Shown here piece by piece: positions 22,613 to 29,487 of a stretch of 35,124 nucleotides of DNA. How positions within the stretch are numbered: the first letter of the stretch is position 1; every line of letters starts with the position of its first letter. The position numbers were made by a program, and so were the translations under genes. The stretch spans positions 1 to 35,124 of the forward strand of contig JACQUA010000166.1 of assembly GCA_016210565.1 (NCBI GenBank), in the 5' to 3' direction. The stretch is from Chloroflexota bacterium (GTDB lineage: Bacteria; Chloroflexota; Dehalococcoidia; JACQUA01). Below the pieces are notes generated by a model. It ran no database searches. It was not told where the DNA came from and was given only the letters and a program-made list of their open reading frames with translations.

Positions 22613-23125
22613 TCATAGGGGAAGCGAACCCTGGCCGGCCGGCATGCCGGCTTTTTCTTTCCAGACGTCCTCGTCGGTCTGGATGCGGCCGTCGGCGCGG
22701 AGGTGGCGGATGGTTAATCTCTGCTGCCGCAGGCTTTCCCCCACGAGCAGATTGCGGTGACAGTCGCCGGGGTCTTCTTCGGCGCACATGATGCAAACAC
22801 GCTGCGTCCCGGCTTCCGCCATGAGCCGCTGCAGTCCCCTCTGAAAGTACTCTTGCTGACGTATTCTGCCATAGTCCACCTTGCCGGTCTCCGGGTCGTG
22901 GCTGTCGGGGTCGGCGGGCTGGCCGCCCAGGACATCGCCCAGGTACAGATATCCGATGCCCGCGGAACCCAGGAGCTGCTTCAGGCTGTCGCGGTTGGCC
23001 CAGGGCGCCCACTTGCTGTTCGGGTTAGTCCGGACGTCGGCGAGGACCTCTATCTTTGCCTTAGCCAGGAGCTCCAGGAACTTCTCCGGCGTGTGGTTGC
23101 TGTGACCTACGGTGTATATTTGCAT
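22613..23125 (-). CDS. DUF488 domain protein (long type)
   Basis: 170 residues from the ATG at 23125, with AAGGA 8 nt upstream; the earlier start at 23185 runs through a hairpin. MQIYTVGHSNHTPEKFLELL and VLADVRTNPNSKWAPWANRDSL are the standard DUF488 N-terminus. CIMCAEEDPGDCHRNLL carries the C..CAE....CHR signature. It differs enough from the other DUF488 protein (YTVGHS against YTIGF) that the two are not recent duplicates. A stable 8-bp hairpin sits 16 bp before the start codon and could tune translation. Confidence 0.87.
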   Translation of the reverse strand: MQIYTVGHSNHTPEKFLELLAKAKIEVLADVRTNPNSKWAPWANRDSLKQLLGSAGIGYLYLGDVLGGQPADPDSHDPETGKVDYGRIRQQEYFQRGLQRLMAEAGTQRVCIMCAEEDPGDCHRNLLVGESLRQQRLTIRHLRADGRIQTDEDVWKEKAGMPAGQGSLPL

Positions 23126-23140
23126 AGCGATGATCCTTAG

Positions 23141-23161
23141 CGACACCCCTTGCGGGTGTCG
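23141..23161. promoter_or_regulatory. Perfect hairpin ahead of the long DUF488 gene
   Basis: CGACACCC and GGGTGTCG (8-bp perfect arms, loop of 5). On the minus strand it directly precedes the AAGGA ribosome site of the gene starting at 23125. It could be a translational control hairpin or simply another repeat. There is no T-run, so a terminator is unlikely. Confidence 0.4.
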
Positions 23162-23187
23162 GACCGCTGGGGGCCAACCGTGCACGA

Positions 23188-23280
23188 CCCCGACAGGTCG
23201 GGGTTGCTACGGGCGCCGAAAGCCCTTCGGTCGGAATGACAGGGCATGGGCGCGCACAGGCAGGGACGCCTGTGGTACCG
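23188..23280. repeat. ACCCCGAC palindrome plus CACAGGC palindrome
   Basis: ACCCCGACAGGTCGGGGT (about 23188-23206) and CACAGGCAGGGACGCCTGTG (23255-23274) followed by GTACCGG. The same pair of motifs, in the other order, lies at 4864-4929. This is the 3' flank of the NAD(P)/FAD oxidoreductase gene. Confidence 0.7.
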
Positions 23281-23281
23281 G

Positions 23282-24505
23282 CTAGCCCACGTATACCGGG
23301 CTGTAGTCCTTGATGGCAAGCTGGGCCCTGGAAGAGACCTTCTTCCGGTTTCTGACCAGGTTGTAGATGTAGCCGAGTTTGTAGGGCAGGCCGATGGACT
23401 GGTAGTGTTCGATGTACCCGCCTTTGAGGTAGACCTTTTCAAAAGTCCCGGCCCGTTCGTCGGCGAAGAAGACCAGTTCGTACTCCGCGGGGTTGACTTT
23501 CTGGCCCACTGACGCCACGGCGAAGTCCAGTCCCTTGAGCACGTTCAGCGACGGGGAGTAGAATAACCGCGCCGTCCGGCCGCCGATGTTGGACCCTGCC
23601 ACCCGTCCCTGCTCCAGGGCGCTGAACCAGGTGAAATTGAGCTCGTATCTATCGGCAAAGGGGTTCCGCGCCTCGGCAACGTCCCCGGCGGCGTAGATGT
23701 TGGGGGCGCTGGTCTGCATACGGTCGTTGACCAGGATGCCCCTGGCGGTCTTGATCCCGGCGGGATTGACGAAACCCATGTTCGGCCTGAACCCGGCGGC
23801 CACAATCACCAGGTCGCCGGCGACCTCCTTTTCGCACACGACGCCATCGGCCCGCCGCTTGCCCAGGACCTCGCACACCGGGCTGTTCAGAAGGAAATGG
23901 ACGCCCCGCTCTTCCAGTTTTGCCTGGACGAAGGCAGCAAGGTCGGCGTCCAGCATGAGGGGCAAAATCTGGGGTACCGCCTCGACGATGGTGACGCGCT
24001 TGCCCTGGCAAGCCAGGGCAAGCGCGGTCTCGATGCCGATGGCCCCCGCCCCGACTATTACGGCGTTCGAGGCCCGGCGGACTCGCGCCCTGAGCCGGAG
24101 GACGTCATCGAGCCGGTTGATGAAGAAGACCCCGGGCTTGTCCAGGCCTTTGACCGGCGGTTTCAGCGCCGAGGCGCCGGTGGCGATGAGCAGCCGGTCG
24201 TAGGGGATAATCTCTCCGTCATCGAGGAGCACCCTGTTTTCGTTAGCCTGGATTTCAGTTGCCTTGCGCCCGGCAACCACCTTCAGCCTGCCGTTGGCTG
24301 AAGGGATTTGCGGCAGGTAAAGCTGCCTCCTGCTCACCTGTCCGAAGGCGTATTCGATGAGGAACATCGGGGAGTAGGGCGGATGCGGCTCCGCGGTGAT
24401 GACGGTGGTCTCGATTTCCTCTCCTTTCGGAGATGGGGGGCAGCCGTGGATGGCCGTCAGCGCGCTGAGGGCGGCGGGGCCGTAACCGAGGATGACTATC
24501 TCCAT
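23282..24505 (-). CDS. NAD(P)/FAD-dependent oxidoreductase of the molybdoenzyme operon
   Basis: 407 residues, two-Rossmann flavoprotein. The FAD site is MEIVILGYGPAALSAL at the start. The second nucleotide site is VIVGAGAIGIETALALACQGKRVTIVE (about 148-174). The FAD-closing motif is NIYAAGDVAEA (about 268-278). The family includes NADH oxidases, rubredoxin and nitrite reductase flavoproteins; no redox-active CxxxxC of the disulfide reductases is present. It is the third gene of a minus-strand operon after the molybdoenzyme and the ferredoxin, so it probably links that enzyme to the NAD(P)H pool. No Shine-Dalgarno is seen before the ATG. Confidence 0.88.
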   Translation of the reverse strand: MEIVILGYGPAALSALTAIHGCPPSPKGEEIETTVITAEPHPPYSPMFLIEYAFGQVSRRQLYLPQIPSANGRLKVVAGRKATEIQANENRVLLDDGEIIPYDRLLIATGASALKPPVKGLDKPGVFFINRLDDVLRLRARVRRASNAVIVGAGAIGIETALALACQGKRVTIVEAVPQILPLMLDADLAAFVQAKLEERGVHFLLNSPVCEVLGKRRADGVVCEKEVAGDLVIVAAGFRPNMGFVNPAGIKTARGILVNDRMQTSAPNIYAAGDVAEARNPFADRYELNFTWFSALEQGRVAGSNIGGRTARLFYSPSLNVLKGLDFAVASVGQKVNPAEYELVFFADERAGTFEKVYLKGGYIEHYQSIGLPYKLGYIYNLVRNRKKVSSRAQLAIKDYSPVYVG

Positions 24506-24919
24506 GCTGGTTTCGAGTTAGGATTCCTGGCCGGTGGTCTGGCCCGGGGAAGGAACGCGGACCACGAAATTACGAATGACGAAATTCGAATGACGAATCC
24601 ATGCTCAAAACTCGAATGTTCAAAAGGGTCTTGCATTGGTCATGGGTCATTGGAATTGCTCAGAAAATGTCACCCTGAGACGGAGCCCTGAGCGAAGCGA
24701 AGGGGCAGTCGAAGGGTCTTTCGTCTCCACCCATCCGAAAGGTTCTTCGACTCCGACTCGCTGGCGCTCGTCTTCGCTCAGAATGACATTGTCATCCTTC
24801 ATGGTGCGCCATCGGCGCATGGGTGATTGATTCGCCATTCGTGCTTGGTAATTCGTCATTATCTCGTGCACCCTCACCTTAATCCTCTCCCATCGGGGGA
24901 GAGGAAGGGCAGGGGTGGC
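24506..24919. repeat. Repeat-filled gap between flavoprotein and ferredoxin genes
   Basis: No gene. From 24565 to 24660 there are ATTACGAATGACGAAATTCG-type words. From 24668 to 24788 lies a full element with inverted ends (TGTCACCCTGAG ... CTCAGAATGACA). It is followed by a second small inverted unit and an ATTCGTCATT word, and CCCTCACC...GGGGAGAGG near 24870-24902. It separates two genes that otherwise look like one operon. Confidence 0.65.
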
Positions 24920-25462
24920 TTAGATGACCGCGGCGCCTTCAACGAGCTTCTTGGCAGCCTTCTTAGCCTTGAAATCAGCCACTTCTTCAATCGTGCCGGA
25001 GAAGATGGCGCTGGCCACGCAGACGGCTTCGCAGGCCGTCTTCTTCTTGCCCTCGTGGAAACGCCGCTCGCAGAGGTCGCACAGTTCGCATTTGCCCTGT
25101 TCGTTGTATCGTGGCGCGCCGTAGGGACAGACCCACAGGCAGAAACGGCAGCCGATGCATTTTTCCTTGTCCACCACGGTGATGCCGGTCTCAGCGTCCT
25201 TGCGGAGCGCCGATTTGGGACACGACTGGATGCACGGGGCGTCCACGCAGTGCATGCAGGACATGGGGACGTAGTACTGGATGACGCGGTCCCCTTCCAT
25301 GAACGGCCCGTAGCGGTAGACGCTGGTCAGGCTCACCCCTTTGGGTTCGGCTTCGGGCGGGGAGACGGGAGTGGGGGCCAGGCCGTGCTCCATCTTGCAG
25401 GCGACAACGCAGGCGTAGCAGCCCACGCACTTATCTTTGTCTCGAAAGATCGCTCTTTGCAT
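24920..25462 (-). CDS. Four-cluster [4Fe-4S] ferredoxin subunit (DmsB/PsrB type)
   Basis: 180 residues; AAGGAAGG lies upstream of the ATG at 25462. Four cysteine groups are visible: C12-x2-C15-x2-C18-x3-C22; SCMHCVDAPCIQSCP (about 68-82); CIGCRFCLWVCP (about 101-112); and CELCDLC...ACEAVC (about 124-148). This is the electron-transfer subunit of DMSO-reductase-superfamily enzymes. It shuttles electrons between the molybdoenzyme encoded just upstream and, probably, the flavoprotein downstream. No membrane anchor gene or Tat signal is seen, so the complex appears cytoplasmic. Confidence 0.92.
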   Translation of the reverse strand: MQRAIFRDKDKCVGCYACVVACKMEHGLAPTPVSPPEAEPKGVSLTSVYRYGPFMEGDRVIQYYVPMSCMHCVDAPCIQSCPKSALRKDAETGITVVDKEKCIGCRFCLWVCPYGAPRYNEQGKCELCDLCERRFHEGKKKTACEAVCVASAIFSGTIEEVADFKAKKAAKKLVEGAAVI

Positions 25463-25503
25463 TTCGGAGTTTCCTTCCTTGATATTTTGGTCGGCGTGTT
25501 GAA

Positions 25504-25675
25504 TGTCACCCTGAGCAGTGGCCTGAGCGAAGCGAAGGGGCAGGCGAAGGGTCTTTCGCCCCGGTTGCGCAGGCAGCCAAAGATTCTTCGACTTCGACTC
25601 GCTGGCGCTCGTCTGCGCTCAGCCAAAGATTCTTCGACTTCGACTCGCTGGCGCTCGTCTGCGCTCAGAATGACA
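25504..25675. repeat. TGTCACCCTGAGC...CTCAGAATGACA element with a 46-bp tandem duplication
   Basis: Same family as 24668-24788, with inverted ends. Inside, 25575-25620 and 25621-25666 are two identical 46-bp units in tandem (each AGCCAAAGATTC ... TGCGCTC). The element lies in the gap between the molybdoenzyme and ferredoxin genes and ends four bases before the stop of the molybdoenzyme. Confidence 0.85.
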
Positions 25676-25678
25676 GCG

Positions 25679-27805
25679 TCAACCGGCCCTGTATATTTTA
25701 CACAATAATGCCCGGAGGGTGCTTGATCCAATGCACGGATCGGCCGGCAGGTCGCTGGCCGTCAGGACATTGGCGCTGGCTTCCCACAGGCCGTGGTCCG
25801 GCCCGGGCCTTTCCGGGTACCACCAGGATGACTGGCAGATGACCACCCGGGGGTCCAGGGTGGGCAACAGCTCCGCCACCTGCTTTATCCTGCCCCGCGG
25901 CGTTTCGATCCAGACCCAGTCGCCGTCTTTGATGCCATGCTCCTTTGCCGTCTGAGGATTGACCTGCACCAGCGGGTAAGGCTGGCGCTCCCGGAGCCAG
26001 GGAAGCTGGCGGTACTGGGAATGGAAGTAGTAGGGGAGGCGGCCCCCCGCCGAAAGTATCAGCGGGTACTCTCCGGCCAGATCCGGGGTGGCGTAGGGGC
26101 TTTCGTTGGGTTCCTGGTAATAGGGCAACGGGTCGTAGCCGAGGCTTTCCAGTTGGGTGGAATACAGCTCGAACTTGCCCGTCTGGGTACGGAAGCCGCC
26201 CCCGGGCCTCCAGTAGTCGGTCCTGTACTTGTAATACAACTGGTCCTTGCCCATCCGGGCCAAATAGCCCTTCTCCTTGAATTGCTGCCACGTGAGGCCC
26301 GACTTCCGTATGAAGTAGTCCCAGAGGTCGTCGGTGGTGTCGAACCAGCATTCCGGGGCGACGCGTTTGCCGATCTCGTTGAAAATCCAGGGGTCGCTCC
26401 TGGCTTCGCCCGGAGGGTCCACCACCTTCCGGATAGCCGTGAAGTAAAACATGGCGTGTTCATCCCAGATGCCGTCGTATTCCAGCCAGTGGGCTACCGG
26501 AAGGACAATATCCGCGTATTCGGCGGTGGGCGACATGTACAGGTCGGCCACGGAAAGGAACGGCGCCTTCATCAGCGCGGTGAACACCTCCCGGGTATTG
26601 GCGTAGCACAGGAGCGGGTTGCTGCCCTGGACGTGCATCACCCTCAGTTGGGAAGTCCCGTCATTCAACTGCCGGAAGACGGTCTCGGCGTGGGCCAGGC
26701 GGGCCAGGACGCACAGGCGGTGCTTGTCGCCGCCGATAATGGCCTGGCGGTTCTCCTCGGGGACCCGGACCTCGCGCCCGAAATCCTCCAGGTTTCCCGC
26801 CGAAGTGGGCATCCAGACCATCATGCTGCCCGGCCTTTCGATGTTGCCGGTGATGCCCAGCAGGCACATGATCGCCCGGATGGTCTGGGTGCAGTTGTTT
26901 CCGGCTTCCAGCGGCTCGCCGATGAGGATGGCGCCGGGGGTATCGGCGGCAAAGGCGCGGGCGGCCTTGACGATCTGTTCCGCGGGAACCCAGGTGATTC
27001 CGGCTACTTTATCGACGGGGTATTCCTGGACCCTCTCCCGCAGTTTGTCGAAGCCGTGAGTCCAGTTATGGACGAACTCCTTGTCGTAGAGACCCTCGTT
27101 GATGATGACATTCATCATGCCCAGCGCCAGCGCGGCGTCCGTGCCGGGGCGCACCTTCAACCACTGGCTGGCGCGTCCGGCCAGGCGGGTGGTGCGGGGG
27201 TCGATGATGATATAATTCTTCGCTTTTTCCAGGGCGTCCAGAAACCAGACGCCCATTTCGCCGTCGGCGTTGGTCACTTCCATCTGGCGCGCCCAGGAGA
27301 TGATCGTCTTCGGGTACTGGCCGCCCCAGCCGTGGAAGTCGCAGAAGAGCCGGCCCCCGGCGGTGCCCGAGAAGACCATGAGGCGGGGAAGGTAGCAGAC
27401 ATGGGCCGGACCCATCAGGTTACCGGTGCCGATGGACCCGGTGAGCCTCATGGTGAAGTTGTTGTAGCCGCGGCCGGTACCCTGGGCGATAACCACGGAA
27501 TTGGCGCCGTGCTCCTCTCTGGCCTGCTTGATCTTGCCGGCGATGGTGTCCAGTGCCTCCTCCCAGCTAATCCTCTCCCATTTCCCTTCTCCTCTTTCCC
27601 CTTTCCTTTTCAGCGGATACTTGAGCCGGTTGGGGTTGTGGACCTCCTGAACCGCCGCCTGCCCCTTGGAGCACATGGTGCCGCGGGTGGGCCAGTCCGG
27701 GTTGCCTTCGATGCGGGTGATTAGCCCGTTTTCAACGGTGGCCAGGACGCCGCAGGTGCCGTGGCAGCTCTTGCAGGATGTTCTGATGATTTGTCGTTCG
27801 TTCAA
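25679..27805 (-). CDS. Molybdopterin (DMSO-reductase superfamily) enzyme, acetylene hydratase-like
   Basis: 708 residues from a TTG at 27805. The N-terminal [4Fe-4S] ligands are C11, C14, C18 and C45, followed by K47. C137, in MGPAHVCYLP, is the probable Mo/W ligand. Long stretches such as YDKEFVHNW...ERVQEYPVDKVAGIT and SLGYDPLPYYQEP...EYPLILSAGG follow the pattern I recall from Pelobacter acetylene hydratase (about 730 residues). In that enzyme the active-site Asp13 follows the second cysteine; here the position is H15 (C14-H15). Loss of that Asp argues against hydratase activity and for a redox enzyme, as do the ferredoxin and flavoprotein genes downstream. No Tat signal is present. Substrate unknown. 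Confidence 0.87.
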   Translation of the reverse strand: MNERQIIRTSCKSCHGTCGVLATVENGLITRIEGNPDWPTRGTMCSKGQAAVQEVHNPNRLKYPLKRKGERGEGKWERISWEEALDTIAGKIKQAREEHGANSVVIAQGTGRGYNNFTMRLTGSIGTGNLMGPAHVCYLPRLMVFSGTAGGRLFCDFHGWGGQYPKTIISWARQMEVTNADGEMGVWFLDALEKAKNYIIIDPRTTRLAGRASQWLKVRPGTDAALALGMMNVIINEGLYDKEFVHNWTHGFDKLRERVQEYPVDKVAGITWVPAEQIVKAARAFAADTPGAILIGEPLEAGNNCTQTIRAIMCLLGITGNIERPGSMMVWMPTSAGNLEDFGREVRVPEENRQAIIGGDKHRLCVLARLAHAETVFRQLNDGTSQLRVMHVQGSNPLLCYANTREVFTALMKAPFLSVADLYMSPTAEYADIVLPVAHWLEYDGIWDEHAMFYFTAIRKVVDPPGEARSDPWIFNEIGKRVAPECWFDTTDDLWDYFIRKSGLTWQQFKEKGYLARMGKDQLYYKYRTDYWRPGGGFRTQTGKFELYSTQLESLGYDPLPYYQEPNESPYATPDLAGEYPLILSAGGRLPYYFHSQYRQLPWLRERQPYPLVQVNPQTAKEHGIKDGDWVWIETPRGRIKQVAELLPTLDPRVVICQSSWWYPERPGPDHGLWEASANVLTASDLPADPCIGSSTLRALLCKIYRAG

Positions 27806-27890
27806 GGTGGTTTCTGTAGCTACCGGGACGGTTTCCGGTGATGCATAGAGAAAAGTTTACACGCAAATCTGAGCAAAGGCAAGTCAGGCG

Positions 27891-27971
27891 AGGAGTAGGA
27901 AGAGTAGGAGTAGGAGGAGTAGGAGGAGTAGGAAGAGTAGGAAGAGTAGGAAGAGTAGGAAGAGTAGGAAG
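27891..27971. repeat. Tandem array of about nine 9-bp units
   Basis: Units of AGGAAGAGT, with some AGGAGGAGT and one shortened unit, run for about 80 bp. This is a purine-rich mirror-like tract of the kind that can vary by slippage and can form triplex DNA. It lies about 85 bp upstream of the molybdoenzyme start codon. Confidence 0.8.
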
Positions 27972-28186
27972 ATACTGTCGCTCCAGAGCGGCCCGGGAGC
28001 GAGCCGCGGGGATGACGAAACCACGAATAATACGAATGGTGCGGCTTCCCCGGTCCGGCCCCAAGCAGAGTAGCAACCGCCCTCTCTCCTGGTTTCCATT
28101 CGCGTTCATTCGTGTTAATTCGTGGTTTCGCCCCTTCTCTTTCCATCTTGGGCAAGTTTTGATTCTCAAAGGACCGGTCCGTTTCC

Positions 28187-28215
28187 TTGAATTGGATAGG
28201 GCAAAGCGGTATGAT
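28187..28215 (+). promoter_or_regulatory. Promoter of the GNAT-family gene
   Basis: TTGAAT (28187-28192), 17 bp, TATGAT (28210-28215). The leader to the ATG at 28333 would be about 110 nt and includes the CCCCCTTTGAA hairpin repeat. Confidence 0.5.
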
Positions 28216-28225
28216 ATGGGCATTC

Positions 28226-28299
28226 AAATCCCCCTGAATCCCCCTTTGAAGAAGGGGGAGGTGCGGGCGGCCCGATTTCCCCCTTTTTCAAAGGGGGAG
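28226..28299. repeat. CCCCCTTTGAA hairpin repeat, copy 2
   Basis: C-rich words (ATCCCCCTGAATCCCCCTTTG) and their G-rich complements form two nested inverted repeats. It is related to 2511-2576 and 34172-34208 and lies in the 5' leader of the GNAT gene. Confidence 0.75.
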
Positions 28300-28332
28300 A
28301 GGTTGACCGGTCGCGGGGAATGTTCTCAGACA

Positions 28333-29316
28333 ATGACAAGTCCGATTACACCCGTGGTAAATGTACAATGCTTTCGAGACCTGGGTTCTGTGGAAGCAGA
28401 CTGGCTCAGGCTGGTCTCGGCCGGGGCGGCGGAGCATATCTTCCTGACGCCGCAGTGGGCGCGCGTCTGGTGGGAGAGCCTGGGCGCGGGTGATTTGCGG
28501 TTGCTGAAACTCGAGGAGAACGGGCGCCTGGCCGGTCTCGTCCCGCTGATGGAGAAGAGCGACGGCGTTACCCTTCTTGGCGACAAGGACGTGTGCGATT
28601 ACCTGGATGCCCTGGCTCTGCCGGGCCGGGAAGGGAAGGTAGTTGAGGCGTTGCTCCGGGACGGCGCGGGCGCACGGGCGGCGCTGGACCTTTTCCCGCT
28701 CCGGCCGGACTCGGTGCTGTGGCAGAACCTGCCGCAGTGCGCCGCGGCGCAGGGATATACCGTCGGGACTGAAGTCATCGACGTGTCGTTCACCCTGGAG
28801 CTACCTTCAACCTGGGAAGCCTATTTGGGTCTGCTGAAGGGCAAAGACCGCCACGAGTTGAAGCGAAAGCTGAGGAATCTCCAGCAGGCTGGAGAAGCGC
28901 GCTTTTGCAGCGGCGCCCCGCGAGACGCGGACATGGACGATTTCCTCCACCTGTTTCGCATCAGCCGGGACGACAAAAAGGCCTTTCTGACGCCGGAAAG
29001 AGAGGCTTTCTTTCGCCGGCTGGCGCGAGGGTTAGGCGACTGGGTGCGGGTCGGTTTTCTGGAACTGGACGGCAAGCGCGTGGCGGCAACCCTCTGTTTT
29101 GATTTCAACGGGACCGTTTACCTGTATAATAGCGGCTATGATCCCGATTTCGCGCCGCTCAGCGTGGGGCTGCTGTGTAAGGCCATGACCATAAAGGAAG
29201 CCATCGAAAACGGTCGCAAGACGTATGATTTCTTGAGAGGCGCCGAGGACTATAAGTTTCACCTGGGCGGGAAGCCGTTCTCGATTTACAGATTACAGAT
29301 TACAGATAACAGATGA
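28333..29316 (+). CDS. GNAT-superfamily (BioF2/CelD, FemAB-like) acyltransferase
   Basis: 327 residues from the ATG at 28333; the ORF is open far upstream, but that part is repeat sequence. The N-terminal half (HIFLTPQWARVWWESLGAGDLRLL) and the C-terminal GNAT fold (about 165-300) with RHELKRKLRNL, VGFLELDGKRVAATLCFDF and TYDFLRGAEDYKFHLG match the BioF2-like acetyltransferase family (Acetyltransf_6). Members transfer acyl or aminoacyl groups in cell-surface or cofactor synthesis. The last residues (YRLQITDNR) come from an ATTACAGATTACAG intergenic repeat that supplies the stop. It starts a plus-strand run with a glycosyltransferase and a deacetylase; acceptor unknown. Confidence 0.82.
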   Translation: MTSPITPVVNVQCFRDLGSVEADWLRLVSAGAAEHIFLTPQWARVWWESLGAGDLRLLKLEENGRLAGLVPLMEKSDGVTLLGDKDVCDYLDALALPGREGKVVEALLRDGAGARAALDLFPLRPDSVLWQNLPQCAAAQGYTVGTEVIDVSFTLELPSTWEAYLGLLKGKDRHELKRKLRNLQQAGEARFCSGAPRDADMDDFLHLFRISRDDKKAFLTPEREAFFRRLARGLGDWVRVGFLELDGKRVAATLCFDFNGTVYLYNSGYDPDFAPLSVGLLCKAMTIKEAIENGRKTYDFLRGAEDYKFHLGGKPFSIYRLQITDNR

Positions 29317-29487
29317 CAGATTGCAGAAAGCTAACAGCTAACAGCATTCAGCCGTCAGCCCCCACCCCGCGCCGGGGCGGGGAGGACTGATAGCTGTTAG
29401 CTGAAAGCCGACGGCCTCTTCGCATTTTGATTTGTCATTTTGATTTTTGACTTTTGATCTTTGGCTTGTCATCTTTGGTCTTCCGCT
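29317..29487. repeat. Repeat tract with strong GC hairpin
   Basis: GCTAACAGCTAACAGC words pair with GATAGCTGTTAGC on the other side of a strong hairpin around 29360-29382 (arms of 10 bp, one mismatch, loop CGC). Next comes the T-rich TTTGTCATTTTGATTTTTG run ending just before the glycosyltransferase. No T-run follows the hairpin, so a classical terminator is not evident. Confidence 0.6.

Larger units (their letters stand above)
27806..28332. other. Divergent intergenic region with repeats and a promoter
   Basis: The gap lies between the minus-strand molybdoenzyme operon and the plus-strand GNAT gene. It contains a 9-bp microsatellite (27891-27971), ATTCGTGTTAATTCGTGG-type words (28085-28130), a promoter (28187-28215) and a CCCCCTTTGAA hairpin repeat (28226-28299). 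The long ORF running through it encodes GRVGRVGR repeats and repeat-derived peptides and is not a gene. Confidence 0.65.

Noticed and set aside
25575..25666. CRISPR-like repeats
   Set aside because: Only two 46-bp units in direct contact without spacers, within an inverted-repeat element; no cas genes in the window.
27838..28332. N-terminal extension of the GNAT ORF with GRVGRVGR repeats
   Set aside because: It is translated from a 9-bp microsatellite, ATTCGTG-type repeats and the CCCCCTTTGAA hairpin. The GNAT-family sequence begins only at 28333 and a promoter lies at 28187-28215.
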